Shown here piece by piece: positions 17,897-25,613 of a stretch of DNA of 64,000 nt; the first letter of the stretch is position 1, and each line of letters begins with the position of its first letter. The DNA is taken from positions 1-64,000 of the forward strand of contig JBJXDX010000153.1 of assembly GCA_046154585.1 (NCBI GenBank), in the 5' to 3' direction. The notes under the pieces are model-generated. The model saw nothing but the letters and a program-made list of their open reading frames with translations. It was not told the DNA's origin and did not search any database. The position numbers were made by a program, and so were the translations under genes. This DNA comes from CADEFX01 sp046154585. Its GTDB lineage: Bacteria > Pseudomonadota > Alphaproteobacteria > Rhizobiales > Hyphomicrobiaceae.

Positions 17897-19186
17897 ATGG
17901 ACCTCAGCATCCTCCTCATGTTCGCGGTGCTCGGCTTGCTGATGGCTATCGAGGTGCCGGTTGCCTTCGCCCTCGCCGGCAGCGCCCTACTGTATCTCAT
18001 CGTCAACCCGTCGGTGCCGCTCACCATCGTCGTGCAGCGCATGGCACCGGGCATCGACAGTTTTCCACTGCTCGCGGTGCCGCTCTTCATACTTGCCGGT
18101 CAGCTGCTCAACACGGCGGGCATCGCAGAGCGCATCTTCCGGTTCGCCCACGCCCTTGTCGGTCACATCAAGGGCGGCCTTGCCCACTGCAACGTTGTCG
18201 CCAGCATGATCTTCTCGGCGATGTCGGGGGTCGCCCAGGCCGATGCCGCCGGGCTCGGGCTGCTCGAAATCAAGGCCATGCGCGAGCGCGGGTTCGATCC
18301 GGCGTTTGCCGCAGCCGTGAGTGCCGCCTCGGCCATCATCGGACCGATCATCCCGCCCAGCGTCATCATGGTGATCTACGGGCTGCTGGCTCAGGTGTCG
18401 GTGGCCGATCTGTTCCTTGCCGGCATCCTGCCCGGGATCACCATGGGCCTGACCATGATGGCGATGATCTACTTCCTCGCTGTGACCGGCCGCATCGTCG
18501 CGCCGGTCGAGCCGCGCGCCACGTTTCCCGAGCTCAAGGAAAGTTTCTTGGCCGGACTGCCGGCGTTCGCAGCGCCGATCGTTCTGGTGGGCGGCCTCGT
18601 GCTCGGCATCGCGACGCCGACTGAGCTCGGCGCGATCACCGTCGTCTATGCCATCGCACTGGGCTTCTGGTACGGCGAGCTGACCTGGCGCCAAGTCTTC
18701 GACGCGGCGACCGAGACCCTCGTTTTCTACGGGGTGCTGGTCTTCATCATCTCCGCCGCGGTGCCATTCGGCTGGTTGATCTCATTCACGAAACTGCCGG
18801 CCGAGCTGGCGCAAGCGGTGCTCGCCTATACCAAGGACCCGGTGCTGATCCTGGCCATCGTCAACCTGTTGCTGCTGTTCCTCGGCTGCTTCATGGAGAC
18901 GACGGCCATCCTGCTGATCGTCACGCCGACGCTGCTGCCGATCATTTTGGCGGTCGGCATCGATCCTGTGCACTTCGGCATCATCATGTGCCTGAACCTG
19001 ATCATTGGCGCGGTGACACCGCCCTTCGGCGTGATCCTGTTCATTCTGAAAGACATAGCTCAGGTCAGCTTCGGCCGATTGTGCCGGGCGATCCTGCCGT
19101 TCTACATTCCACTGGCATTCACGCTGCTGGTCATCACCTATTGGCCGGCGTTCGTGCTGTTCGTGCCAAATCTGTTCAAAGGCTAG
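17897..19186 (+). CDS. TRAP transporter large permease (DctM family)
   Basis: A 429-residue integral membrane protein with about twelve TM segments, the ion-coupled transport subunit. Conserved elements include FPLLAVPLFILAGQLLNTAGIAERI, the SAMSGVAQADAAGLG and AASAIIGPIIPPSVIMVIYG segments, and near the C-terminus GAVTPPFGVILFILKDIA. Its length is normal for DctM. It completes the TRAP complex with the two preceding genes and is followed 22 bp later by the dioxygenase-like gene. Confidence 0.95.
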   Translation: MDLSILLMFAVLGLLMAIEVPVAFALAGSALLYLIVNPSVPLTIVVQRMAPGIDSFPLLAVPLFILAGQLLNTAGIAERIFRFAHALVGHIKGGLAHCNVVASMIFSAMSGVAQADAAGLGLLEIKAMRERGFDPAFAAAVSAASAIIGPIIPPSVIMVIYGLLAQVSVADLFLAGILPGITMGLTMMAMIYFLAVTGRIVAPVEPRATFPELKESFLAGLPAFAAPIVLVGGLVLGIATPTELGAITVVYAIALGFWYGELTWRQVFDAATETLVFYGVLVFIISAAVPFGWLISFTKLPAELAQAVLAYTKDPVLILAIVNLLLLFLGCFMETTAILLIVTPTLLPIILAVGIDPVHFGIIMCLNLIIGAVTPPFGVILFILKDIAQVSFGRLCRAILPFYIPLAFTLLVITYWPAFVLFVPNLFKG

Positions 19187-19208
19187 GGAAACGATCAAAG
19201 GTGACACC

Positions 19209-20090
19209 ATGCTGACTGCAGAGCAGGTCGACTTCTACAACGAGCACGGCTATCTGATGGTGCCGGACGTTCTCGATCCGAAAGAACTTGCCGAGCTCAA
19301 GGCCACGGTTGCCGGTATCGTGGCTGGTGCCGCCAAGGTCGCGACCCATACCGACGTCTACGACCTCGAGGACGGCCATACGTCCGAGCATCCCAAGGTC
19401 CGGCGCATCAAAACCCCGCACGTTCACTTCGACTATTTCCGCACTCTCGTACGCCACCGGAAGATCACCGGCATCCTGGCGTCACTGCTCGGGCCGAACA
19501 TTCGCCTGCATGGCTCCAAGCTCAACATGAAGTCTGCGGGTTACGGTGCACCCGTCGAGTGGCACCAGGACTGGGCCTTCTACCCGCACAGCAACGACGA
19601 CGTGCTGGCGACGGGGCTGCTGCTCAATGACTGCGCGGAAGAGAACGGTCCACTGCTCGTGATTCCGGGCTCGCATCGCGACAAGGTCTACGACCATCAT
19701 TCCGATGGCGCGTTCTGTGGCGCGATCACGGGCCAGCTCAATCAGATCGACTTCTCGAAGGCGGTGGCGCTGACGGGCAAGGCCGGATCGATGTCGATCC
19801 ATCACGCCCGCACGCTGCACGGCTCGGCGACGAACCGTTCGAACCAGTCGCGCAACCTGCTGCTGTTCGAATACACCAACGCCGACGCCTGGCCGCTACT
19901 CGGCGTCACCAACTTTGCCGAGTTCAACGATCGGGTCGTCCTTGGCGAGCCGACCGTCAGCCCCCGCGTTCAGCCGGTGCCCGTGCGCATGCCGTTCCCG
20001 CCAGCGAAGAGCCAGGGCTCGATCTACGAGAACCAGCGCGGCGCCAAGGTGAAGTATTTTTCAGAGGCGAGGTCCGCAAGCGGCACATGA
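19209..20090 (+). CDS. Phytanoyl-CoA dioxygenase (PhyH) family protein
   Basis: A 293-residue Fe(II)/2-oxoglutarate-dependent dioxygenase-like protein. The metal-binding facial triad is visible as His-x-Asp in VEWHQDWAFY (about residue 117) and a distal His in ARTLHGSATNRS, where the Arg two residues later probably binds 2-oxoglutarate. The N-terminal QVDFYNEHGYLMVPDVLD segment is typical of the family. AGGTGA precedes the ATG. It is the last gene of the TRAP operon and would hydroxylate the imported acid or a derivative. Many family members are uncharacterised, so the substrate is open. Confidence 0.92.
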   Translation: MLTAEQVDFYNEHGYLMVPDVLDPKELAELKATVAGIVAGAAKVATHTDVYDLEDGHTSEHPKVRRIKTPHVHFDYFRTLVRHRKITGILASLLGPNIRLHGSKLNMKSAGYGAPVEWHQDWAFYPHSNDDVLATGLLLNDCAEENGPLLVIPGSHRDKVYDHHSDGAFCGAITGQLNQIDFSKAVALTGKAGSMSIHHARTLHGSATNRSNQSRNLLLFEYTNADAWPLLGVTNFAEFNDRVVLGEPTVSPRVQPVPVRMPFPPAKSQGSIYENQRGAKVKYFSEARSASGT

Positions 20091-20145
20091 TTGGGGTGAC
20101 CGCCACAAGCGCGACCGCACCTGGGTTCCACGCGCACAACTGCGC

Positions 20146-20427
20146 CTATCTCTTCTCGCGACCGCGTTCCCACGCGAGATAGACTGTCGTCACGACAGCG
20201 GTGAGAATAATCATTGGCAGAACATCGCCGCGCGCAATGAACGCCAGCCATGCGTTGAAGCCCTGCATCAAGCCCCCGCGCCCGAGCAGTAGCCCGTTGC
20301 TGGCGACAATCACGAGTAGGACGGCAGCCGTAAGGGCGGTGGCTGCGCCAACTTGCGCCAACCGTTTCACGGCGCGAGGAACGGAAAGCTTGTTAGTTCC
20401 GACTGCGAGCATCGTCCGGTCAGACAT
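20146..20427 (-). CDS. Small two-helix membrane protein, unknown function
   Basis: A 93-residue protein I do not recognise. It has a basic amphipathic N-terminus (about 1-25), a TM helix near 26-46 (ATALTAAVLLVIVASNGLLL), a short loop with glycine-rich residues, a second TM helix near 66-84 (VLPMIILTAVVTTVYLAW) and a basic tail (ERGREKR). Both termini are probably cytoplasmic. GAGG lies eight bases before the ATG, supporting translation. It is convergent with the dioxygenase-like gene and 147 bp downstream of nadC on the same strand. Confidence 0.75.
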   Translation of the reverse strand: MSDRTMLAVGTNKLSVPRAVKRLAQVGAATALTAAVLLVIVASNGLLLGRGGLMQGFNAWLAFIARGDVLPMIILTAVVTTVYLAWERGREKR

Positions 20428-20574
20428 CGCTGCACCTCGTTCAGCCTCGGATGCGCGGAGAATACCTGATTCGGTTGCAACTCCGGATCAGTGCAATCAG
20501 GGGAACTCCTGTTCACCGCCCTGGTTGTGCAGGCAATCAACAAGGAACCATCCGCGGTAGACGTTGGGCGGCCT

Positions 20575-21426
20575 TCATTCGAGGTAGTCGAGGCCGATGT
20601 CGAGTGCCGTTGTGCTATGCGTGAGCCAGCCGATGGAGATCAGATCAACGCCCGTGGCGGCGACGGCCGGCGCCGTTGCCGGCGTGATCCGGCCTGATGC
20701 CTCAGTGAGCGCGCGCCCATTGACCATGGCAACGGCGCGACGCAACTGATCGGGGTCCATATTATCGAGCAGCACCGCGTCAACGCCGACCGCAAGAACT
20801 TCCTCGAGCTGAGCGAGTGTATCGACCTCGACCTCGACTTTCACTAGATGGCCAACGGCGCCGCGCACGCGCTCGACGGCAGGCCTGATGCCGCCGGCCA
20901 CCGCAACGTGATTGTCCTTGATGAGCACCGCGTCATCGAGACCGAAGCGGTGATTGGCGCCGCCTCCGACGCGCACCGCGTATTTCTGCACCGAACGCAG
21001 CCCGGGCGTGGTCTTGCGCGTGCAGACGATGCGCGCGCGCGTGCCCCGTATGGCTTCGACAATGGAGGCCGTCGCGCTGGCAATACCGCTCAGATGACAG
21101 ACAAGATTGAGCGCGACCCGCTCGGCAGTCAGAATACCGCGCGCCGGACCGGCCACTGTCGCAATCACATCACCGCGTGAGAGGGGGCTGCCATCTGCCC
21201 GCTCGACAGCGACGACGATTGCGGGGTCGATGAGCTTGAAGGCGAGCAGTGCCAGATCGAGACCGGCGACCCGCCCGGGCTGGCGTGCGATCAGCGCAGT
21301 CCTGGCTCGTGCGTCTACGGGAACGATCGCGTCGGTCGTGATATCACCGCGGCGCCCCAGATCCTCGAGCAATGCCGCACGTACCAGCGGCTCAATCATG
21401 ATGGTCGGCAGCGAAGGAATGGACAT
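20575..21426 (-). CDS. nadC: Quinolinate phosphoribosyltransferase (nicotinate-nucleotide pyrophosphorylase)
   Basis: A 283-residue enzyme that converts quinolinate and PRPP to nicotinate mononucleotide in de novo NAD synthesis. Family motifs are intact: EDLGRRGDITTD near residue 21, the PRPP/quinolinate-binding CTRKTTPGLR near 135, KYAVRVGGGANHRFGLDD, KDNH, VEVEVD and LLDNM, then the C-terminal glycine-rich barrel strands. The length is normal. It lies 52 bp downstream of nadA on the same strand and is very likely co-transcribed with it. Confidence 0.97.
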   Translation of the reverse strand: MSIPSLPTIMIEPLVRAALLEDLGRRGDITTDAIVPVDARARTALIARQPGRVAGLDLALLAFKLIDPAIVVAVERADGSPLSRGDVIATVAGPARGILTAERVALNLVCHLSGIASATASIVEAIRGTRARIVCTRKTTPGLRSVQKYAVRVGGGANHRFGLDDAVLIKDNHVAVAGGIRPAVERVRGAVGHLVKVEVEVDTLAQLEEVLAVGVDAVLLDNMDPDQLRRAVAMVNGRALTEASGRITPATAPAVAATGVDLISIGWLTHSTTALDIGLDYLE

Positions 21427-21478
21427 CTCTCATGCTCCGGCGGCAAGTGTGGTGGAGATCCGATCCATAGTGGCGGCC

Positions 21479-22471
21479 TCAGACAGCCAGCATGCGCTCG
21501 ACGGCCTGGCGCGCGCGATCCGCCACGGCCGCGTCGATCGTTACTTCCGGACGCATCGTTTCCAATGCCCGGCGGATCTTCGGCAAGGTGATCCGCTTCA
21601 TATGCGGGCACAGGTTGCATGGCCGCACGAACTCGACATCCGGGTGTTGGACCGCGACGTTGTCGCTCATCGAGCATTCGGTCACGAGAACAACGCGTCG
21701 CGGCTTCCTGTCGGCGACGTAGCTGCCCATGGCTGCGGTCGAGCCGGTGAAGTCCGCCTCAGCCACGACCTCGGGCGGGCACTCCGGATGCGCCAGAACG
21801 ACCAGGCCAGGGTGCTGTTCGCGCAGCTCGCGGATTTCCGCAGCCGTGAAGCGCTCGTGCACCTCGCAGTGCCCGGCCCAGGTGATGATCTTGACGCCCG
21901 TCTCGGCGGCGACATTTTGTGCCAGATATTCATCCGGCAGCATGATGACGCGGCCGACGCCGAGCGACTCGATGACCTTCCGCGCGTTGCCGGACGTGCA
22001 GCAGATATCCGACTCCGCCTTCACGGCAGCCGAGGTATTGACATACGTGACGATGGGCACCCCGGGATAGCGCTCGCGCAGCAATTGGACATCGGACGCC
22101 GTGATCGATTCGGCAAGCGAGCACCCGGCATCGAGATCGGGAATGAGGACGGTCTTGCTCGGGTTGAGCAGCTTGGCGGTCTCTGCCATGAAATGCACGC
22201 CGGCGAGCACGATGACCTTGGCGTCGACCTTCGTCGCCTCGCGCGCCAGCGCGAGGCTGTCGCCGACGATGTCCGCAACGCAGTGGAAGATCTCAGGCGT
22301 CTGGTAGTTGTGCGCAAGGATCACCGCATCACGCTCGCGCTTGAGTCTCAGGATGGCGTCGATGTCGCCCGCAAAACCCGGCCATTCGATCGCCGGAATG
22401 ACATTCCTGACACGCTCATGGAGCGGCGCCGTACGAGCAATCACATCAGCAGAGGGGATGGATAGGGACAT
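21479..22471 (-). CDS. nadA: Quinolinate synthase
   Basis: A 330-residue 4Fe-4S enzyme that condenses iminoaspartate with dihydroxyacetone phosphate to quinolinate. The three cluster-ligand regions are present: DICCTSGNA, HPECPPEVV and RPCNLCPHMKRITL. Substrate-binding segments LAHNYQTPEIF and GVHFMAETAKLLNP are also intact. I chose the ATG at 22471, which has GAGG six bases upstream; another ATG at 22483 is in frame but abuts the palindrome and lacks a ribosome-binding site. nadB, the usual third gene of this pathway operon, is not beside it. Confidence 0.96.
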   Translation of the reverse strand: MSLSIPSADVIARTAPLHERVRNVIPAIEWPGFAGDIDAILRLKRERDAVILAHNYQTPEIFHCVADIVGDSLALAREATKVDAKVIVLAGVHFMAETAKLLNPSKTVLIPDLDAGCSLAESITASDVQLLRERYPGVPIVTYVNTSAAVKAESDICCTSGNARKVIESLGVGRVIMLPDEYLAQNVAAETGVKIITWAGHCEVHERFTAAEIRELREQHPGLVVLAHPECPPEVVAEADFTGSTAAMGSYVADRKPRRVVLVTECSMSDNVAVQHPDVEFVRPCNLCPHMKRITLPKIRRALETMRPEVTIDAAVADRARQAVERMLAV

Positions 22472-22483
22472 CACATGCCTCAT

Positions 22484-22500
22484 ATGCTCATATTGAGCAT
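22484..22500. promoter_or_regulatory. 17-bp palindrome upstream of nadA, candidate NrtR operator
   Basis: ATGCTCA-TAT-TGAGCAT is a perfect 7-bp inverted repeat with a 3-bp centre, 12 bp upstream of the chosen nadA start. On the minus strand the preceding bases CATAAAT and a T-rich stretch could form promoter elements, so the palindrome would lie at or just after the transcription start. An nrtR gene lies upstream, and NrtR is known to control nadA operons, so binding by NrtR is a reasonable inference. I have not compared it with a curated NrtR motif. Confidence 0.6.
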
Positions 22501-22765
22501 TTATGGAGATGAAAAAACGAAGCGTCGATGCCTCGTTCCCTACAAGCTAGAGATGAGTGCAAACATGTCAAGTGCTGCCGCCAAAGTTTTGTTTGATGGC
22601 TCGCCTCCGCAACAAGGCGAGTCGTCCGCTGTTGGCAGCACTGAGCATAAAAACCCAATGCGCGGACCGTGCGTGGTTTTTCTTTGTAGCTCCCAGGCAA
22701 GGATGAAGAATTTTGGCCCCATTGATACGCGCCGGGGTTCCGCCTGCGTCCGCGCCACGCTCCGC
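22501..22765. other. Gene-free interval between nrtR and nadA
   Basis: About 265 bp without a convincing coding region on either strand. It is less GC-rich than its flanks near nadA (runs of A and T around 22505-22520) and is expected to hold the nadA promoter on the minus strand. No terminator hairpin with a T-run was seen after nrtR. Confidence 0.5.
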
Positions 22766-23716
22766 TTAGGCCGGTCGAGACAACGGCAGCTTGGTGCCGA
22801 CCACGGCGCGCTCGAGCAAAATTTCACGCCGGAATCGGAACAGCTTCGCGGGGCGGCCGCCGGTTGCACTGGAGATATCGCCCGTCTCCTCAACAAGTCC
22901 CTGCTGATCGATCAGGCGGCGGAAGTTCTGTTTGTGCAGCCGGCGACCCGCAAATGCCTCCACGGCGCGCTGCAACTGCAGCAGCGTGAAGCTCGGCGGC
23001 ATCAGCTCGAAGACGATGGGGCGATATTTGATCTTAGCCCGCAGTCGCGCGATGCCCGTTGCCAGGATACGACGGTGGTCGTGGCTCATCGACACGCCAA
23101 GCGGTGAAGGCATTGGTCCGCGCCGCGTTGCCTCTGGCACGAGATCGGCCTCGTAGAGTAGCTCGTAACGCTGCAGTACGAGCTCCTCATTCCAACTTTG
23201 TTCGTCCGTCGCGAATATCGCGTCGATGCGGTGTGTTCGCTCACGCCGTGCAGCAATGTCGGAGCTGCCTCTGGCCCACTGCCGCAGTCGCGGTACAATT
23301 GTCCGCACGACCATCGAGGATGGCCCATCACGCCAATCCTCCCACGGAAAATAGCGGTACCAGCTATGCCAGCGGGGAGCATGATCTCCCGAGACACGCC
23401 CCTCGTGCGTGAGCCCCAGGTAACTGATCGAGATCATACGCTCCTCGGTGCCCTCATGCGTGCGGTCGCGATCGGCGAACGTGTAGAGTTGCTCGAGATA
23501 CCCGAGAGGATGATGCGTCTGGCGCTCGACCCAGGACCGCAGGCCCATTTGCAGGGAGCGATGGTCCGATGCAAAAGGGCCGGAAGGCAGCGCCTTGCCG
23601 TCTTGAATGGTGAGGACGCGCGGCTCCTCGTCAGTGGCTGCGACGAGGACAGCGGTCAGTTCGATAGATGCGGCGTTTTTGCTGGTCTTGGTCAATAGTG
23701 TCAGACACTCCCCCAT
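22766..23716 (-). CDS. nrtR: NrtR-type NAD-biosynthesis regulator (Nudix-like domain plus winged helix)
   Basis: A 316-residue protein with a Nudix-like N-terminal domain (about 1-150: IELTAVLVAATDEEPRVLTI, LRSWVERQTHHPLGYLEQLYTF) and a C-terminal winged helix-turn-helix (about 230-300: FTLLQLQRAVEAFAGRRLHKQNFRRLI, then GRPAKLFRFRR). The catalytic Nudix box (REx2EExGU) is not preserved, as expected for the regulatory branch, which senses ADP-ribose or related NAD metabolites. It is located directly upstream of nadA-nadC, its expected targets. The start is uncertain: ATG 23716 is used, with an in-frame GTG at 23773, and neither has a strong ribosome-binding site. Confidence 0.82.
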   Translation of the reverse strand: MGECLTLLTKTSKNAASIELTAVLVAATDEEPRVLTIQDGKALPSGPFASDHRSLQMGLRSWVERQTHHPLGYLEQLYTFADRDRTHEGTEERMISISYLGLTHEGRVSGDHAPRWHSWYRYFPWEDWRDGPSSMVVRTIVPRLRQWARGSSDIAARRERTHRIDAIFATDEQSWNEELVLQRYELLYEADLVPEATRRGPMPSPLGVSMSHDHRRILATGIARLRAKIKYRPIVFELMPPSFTLLQLQRAVEAFAGRRLHKQNFRRLIDQQGLVEETGDISSATGGRPAKLFRFRREILLERAVVGTKLPLSRPA

Positions 23717-23835
23717 GTCTTTTGCTGCGCTCTTGCGAGCGAGCCAAGTATAGAAGGCCGTGCCGCAACACACTATGCCAGTTCACCACCGTTTCGGTCG
23801 CCTGATAGACCAAAGCAACCGAGCAGCAGACGGTA

Positions 23836-24258
23836 TCACCGAGTCAGCCGCTTGTTGCATTCGCTATAGTAGCCGCCTCCCTTTTGGATCCATTTGAGCC
23901 CATTGTTGCCGCTCGCAGTCTTGTTGGCCTTGTACTGGTCAAGACATGTATGCATGCGAGCCTTCCCTGCCGATTGATTGGCGTATTTCGGCGAGACGGC
24001 CGAAGGGAAAACCGCGGCCCCGATGCGAACCGCGGTCGTTTGAGCAGCAGTCGTGGTGGCAGACGCGGGCACCGAGCTAGCACCGCATTCGGCCTTGCGG
24101 AACGCATTCCAGCTCATACCTTTCAACGTTCCGGTGGACTCCGCCTGCTTATATTTGACGCTGCATTCCTGCATCGTCAAAGCGGACGTCGGCGCGGCCC
24201 AACCCCCGGCCATTGCGACCGCCATGCCCACTGAAGTCAAACACTTGCGAATCGACAT
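23836..24258 (-). CDS. Secreted protein with two Cys-containing repeats, unknown function
   Basis: A 140-residue protein with a Sec signal peptide (MSIRKCLTSVGMAVAMAGG, cleavage near TSALT). The mature part has two similar units: one starting MQECSVKYKQ and ending WNAFRKAECG, the other starting MHTCLDQYKA and ending GGGYYSECNKRL. Each has a first Cys, a YK pair, a Gly/Trp segment and a closing EC. They are joined by an Ala/Thr/Ser-rich linker. Each repeat probably forms one disulfide. Start chosen at 24258 because GGAG lies seven bases upstream. No enzyme motif is seen; proteins of this shape are common in Hyphomicrobiales but uncharacterised. Confidence 0.8.
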   Translation of the reverse strand: MSIRKCLTSVGMAVAMAGGWAAPTSALTMQECSVKYKQAESTGTLKGMSWNAFRKAECGASSVPASATTTAAQTTAVRIGAAVFPSAVSPKYANQSAGKARMHTCLDQYKANKTASGNNGLKWIQKGGGYYSECNKRLTR

Positions 24259-24496
24259 GGTCTTCTCCATCGCGCGCCATGGAGCGACCTGCCCCACAAC
24301 TGCCAACCCAACTGAGATCGCTTGCGTACCAACGATCCCACGCACGGGGTATCGGTTAAAACCCTGGGCCCGGGTATAGGAACACCGAGGTCTTCGGGTC
24401 CTCGCGTTCGAAGGTTGAGGTCGTCACCGAACGGGATCGCGCCGGCGCTTTACGGGCGAAAGAACCCTCGTTGAATGGCGCACCCGGCGACGAGGG

Positions 24497-24751
24497 CTAT
24501 CCAGCGAGTTTCGGATCTTCGCTGTCGTGGACATGTCCGACGGCATTGAGAAAGCGCCTATCGAGGCGACCGGCGTCCAAGATGACCTTTTGCGAATGCA
24601 CGTCTCTAACCGCGGCAACCGGCACGACGAACTCGCCGGCATTCTCAACATAGATGGTCATCGTCCCGCCCGAGACGCTCCTCACGGCGCCGATTCCTTC
24701 TGCGCCGTCGGTTAGGAATACCATGAAGCCAGCCTCAATCTTTTCGTTCAT
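24497..24751 (-). CDS. PRC-barrel/DUF2171-like small protein
   Basis: An 84-residue beta-rich protein (MVFLTDGAEGIGAVRSVSGGTMTIYVENAGEFVVPVAAVRDV region, residues 10-50) resembling PRC-barrel or DUF2171 domains, which bind RNA or other proteins in other contexts. There is no signal peptide. A GGAGG ribosome-binding site precedes the ATG; the sequence TTGGAGGCCTTCCAA containing it can fold into a 5-bp stem with a 5-base loop right at the start codon. The gene stands alone between the secreted repeat protein and livF. Function unknown. Confidence 0.7.
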   Translation of the reverse strand: MNEKIEAGFMVFLTDGAEGIGAVRSVSGGTMTIYVENAGEFVVPVAAVRDVHSQKVILDAGRLDRRFLNAVGHVHDSEDPKLAG

Positions 24752-24863
24752 TGGAAGGCCTCCAACCGATGTGTTGCCACGTCGATGCGGATGTTACCGG
24801 AAGGGACGGAGCCGTTGAACCACTTCAAGGAAACTCACCGAACGGCGAATCCACGCTCCGCAT

Positions 24864-25613
24864 CTACTGCGAGGCCACAACCGGCGTGTCCTGCTGGCCA
24901 AAGTAGATGCGCTCGAGCCTTGCTGGCAGCCCCGGCTCCTTGGCCGGTGCTTCGAGCATCACCATGCCACGCGTCAGCGCGTAGACACGATCGGCAACGG
25001 CGAGCGACTTCTCGATCAACTGCTCGACCAGCAGAATGGCCGTTCCAGCGGCGCGGAGTTGCGCGGCGGCGGCAAGCACCCGATCCACCAGGACCGGCGA
25101 GAGGCCCGCCGATGGCTCGTCGAGCATCAGAAGCCGCGGCTTGCGCACGAGGCCTTGCGTCACGGCCAGCATCTGTTGCTGACCGCCCGACAGCGTCACC
25201 GCGCGATCGTGGCGCTTGGCCTTGATCTCGGGGAAGAAGTCCAGCGCCTCCTCCACCTGCTTCTTGCCCTGAGCCGAAGGCATGCCGTAGCTGGCCAGAA
25301 GCACGTTGTCCTCGACCGTCAATTGCGTGAAGACGCGGTGCCCTTCGACGACATGCACGAGCCCGGCATTGACTGCGTCGCGCGGCGACGCGCCAGCCAA
25401 GCTCTTGCCGGCGAACGTGACCTCGCCCGACCAGGGAAGCAGGCCCGATATGGCCTTGAGCAGCGTGGTCTTGCCGGCGCCATTGGGGCCGAGCATGGCC
25501 ACGATCTCGCCCGGATACACGACGATATCGACGTCGCTGAGCACGCCGATCTTGCCGTAGCCGGCGGACAGGCCCTTGACCGCAAGCAGCGGATCACGCG
25601 CCGAGGTAGGCAT
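24864..25613 (-). CDS. livF: Branched-chain amino-acid-type ABC transporter ATP-binding protein
   Basis: A 249-residue ATPase of the LivF group. Walker A GPNGAGKTT at residues 42-50, signature LSGGQQQM, Walker B LLMLDEPSAGLSP and the VEQLIEKSL segment are intact. The start is set at 25613 by the normal LivF N-terminus; it overlaps the end of the LivM-LivG gene by 20 bases. It is the last gene of the operon and pairs with the LivG half of the fusion. Substrates of this family include branched-chain amino acids, amides, urea and aromatic acids. Confidence 0.95.
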   Translation of the reverse strand: MPTSARDPLLAVKGLSAGYGKIGVLSDVDIVVYPGEIVAMLGPNGAGKTTLLKAISGLLPWSGEVTFAGKSLAGASPRDAVNAGLVHVVEGHRVFTQLTVEDNVLLASYGMPSAQGKKQVEEALDFFPEIKAKRHDRAVTLSGGQQQMLAVTQGLVRKPRLLMLDEPSAGLSPVLVDRVLAAAAQLRAAGTAILLVEQLIEKSLAVADRVYALTRGMVMLEAPAKEPGLPARLERIYFGQQDTPVVASQ

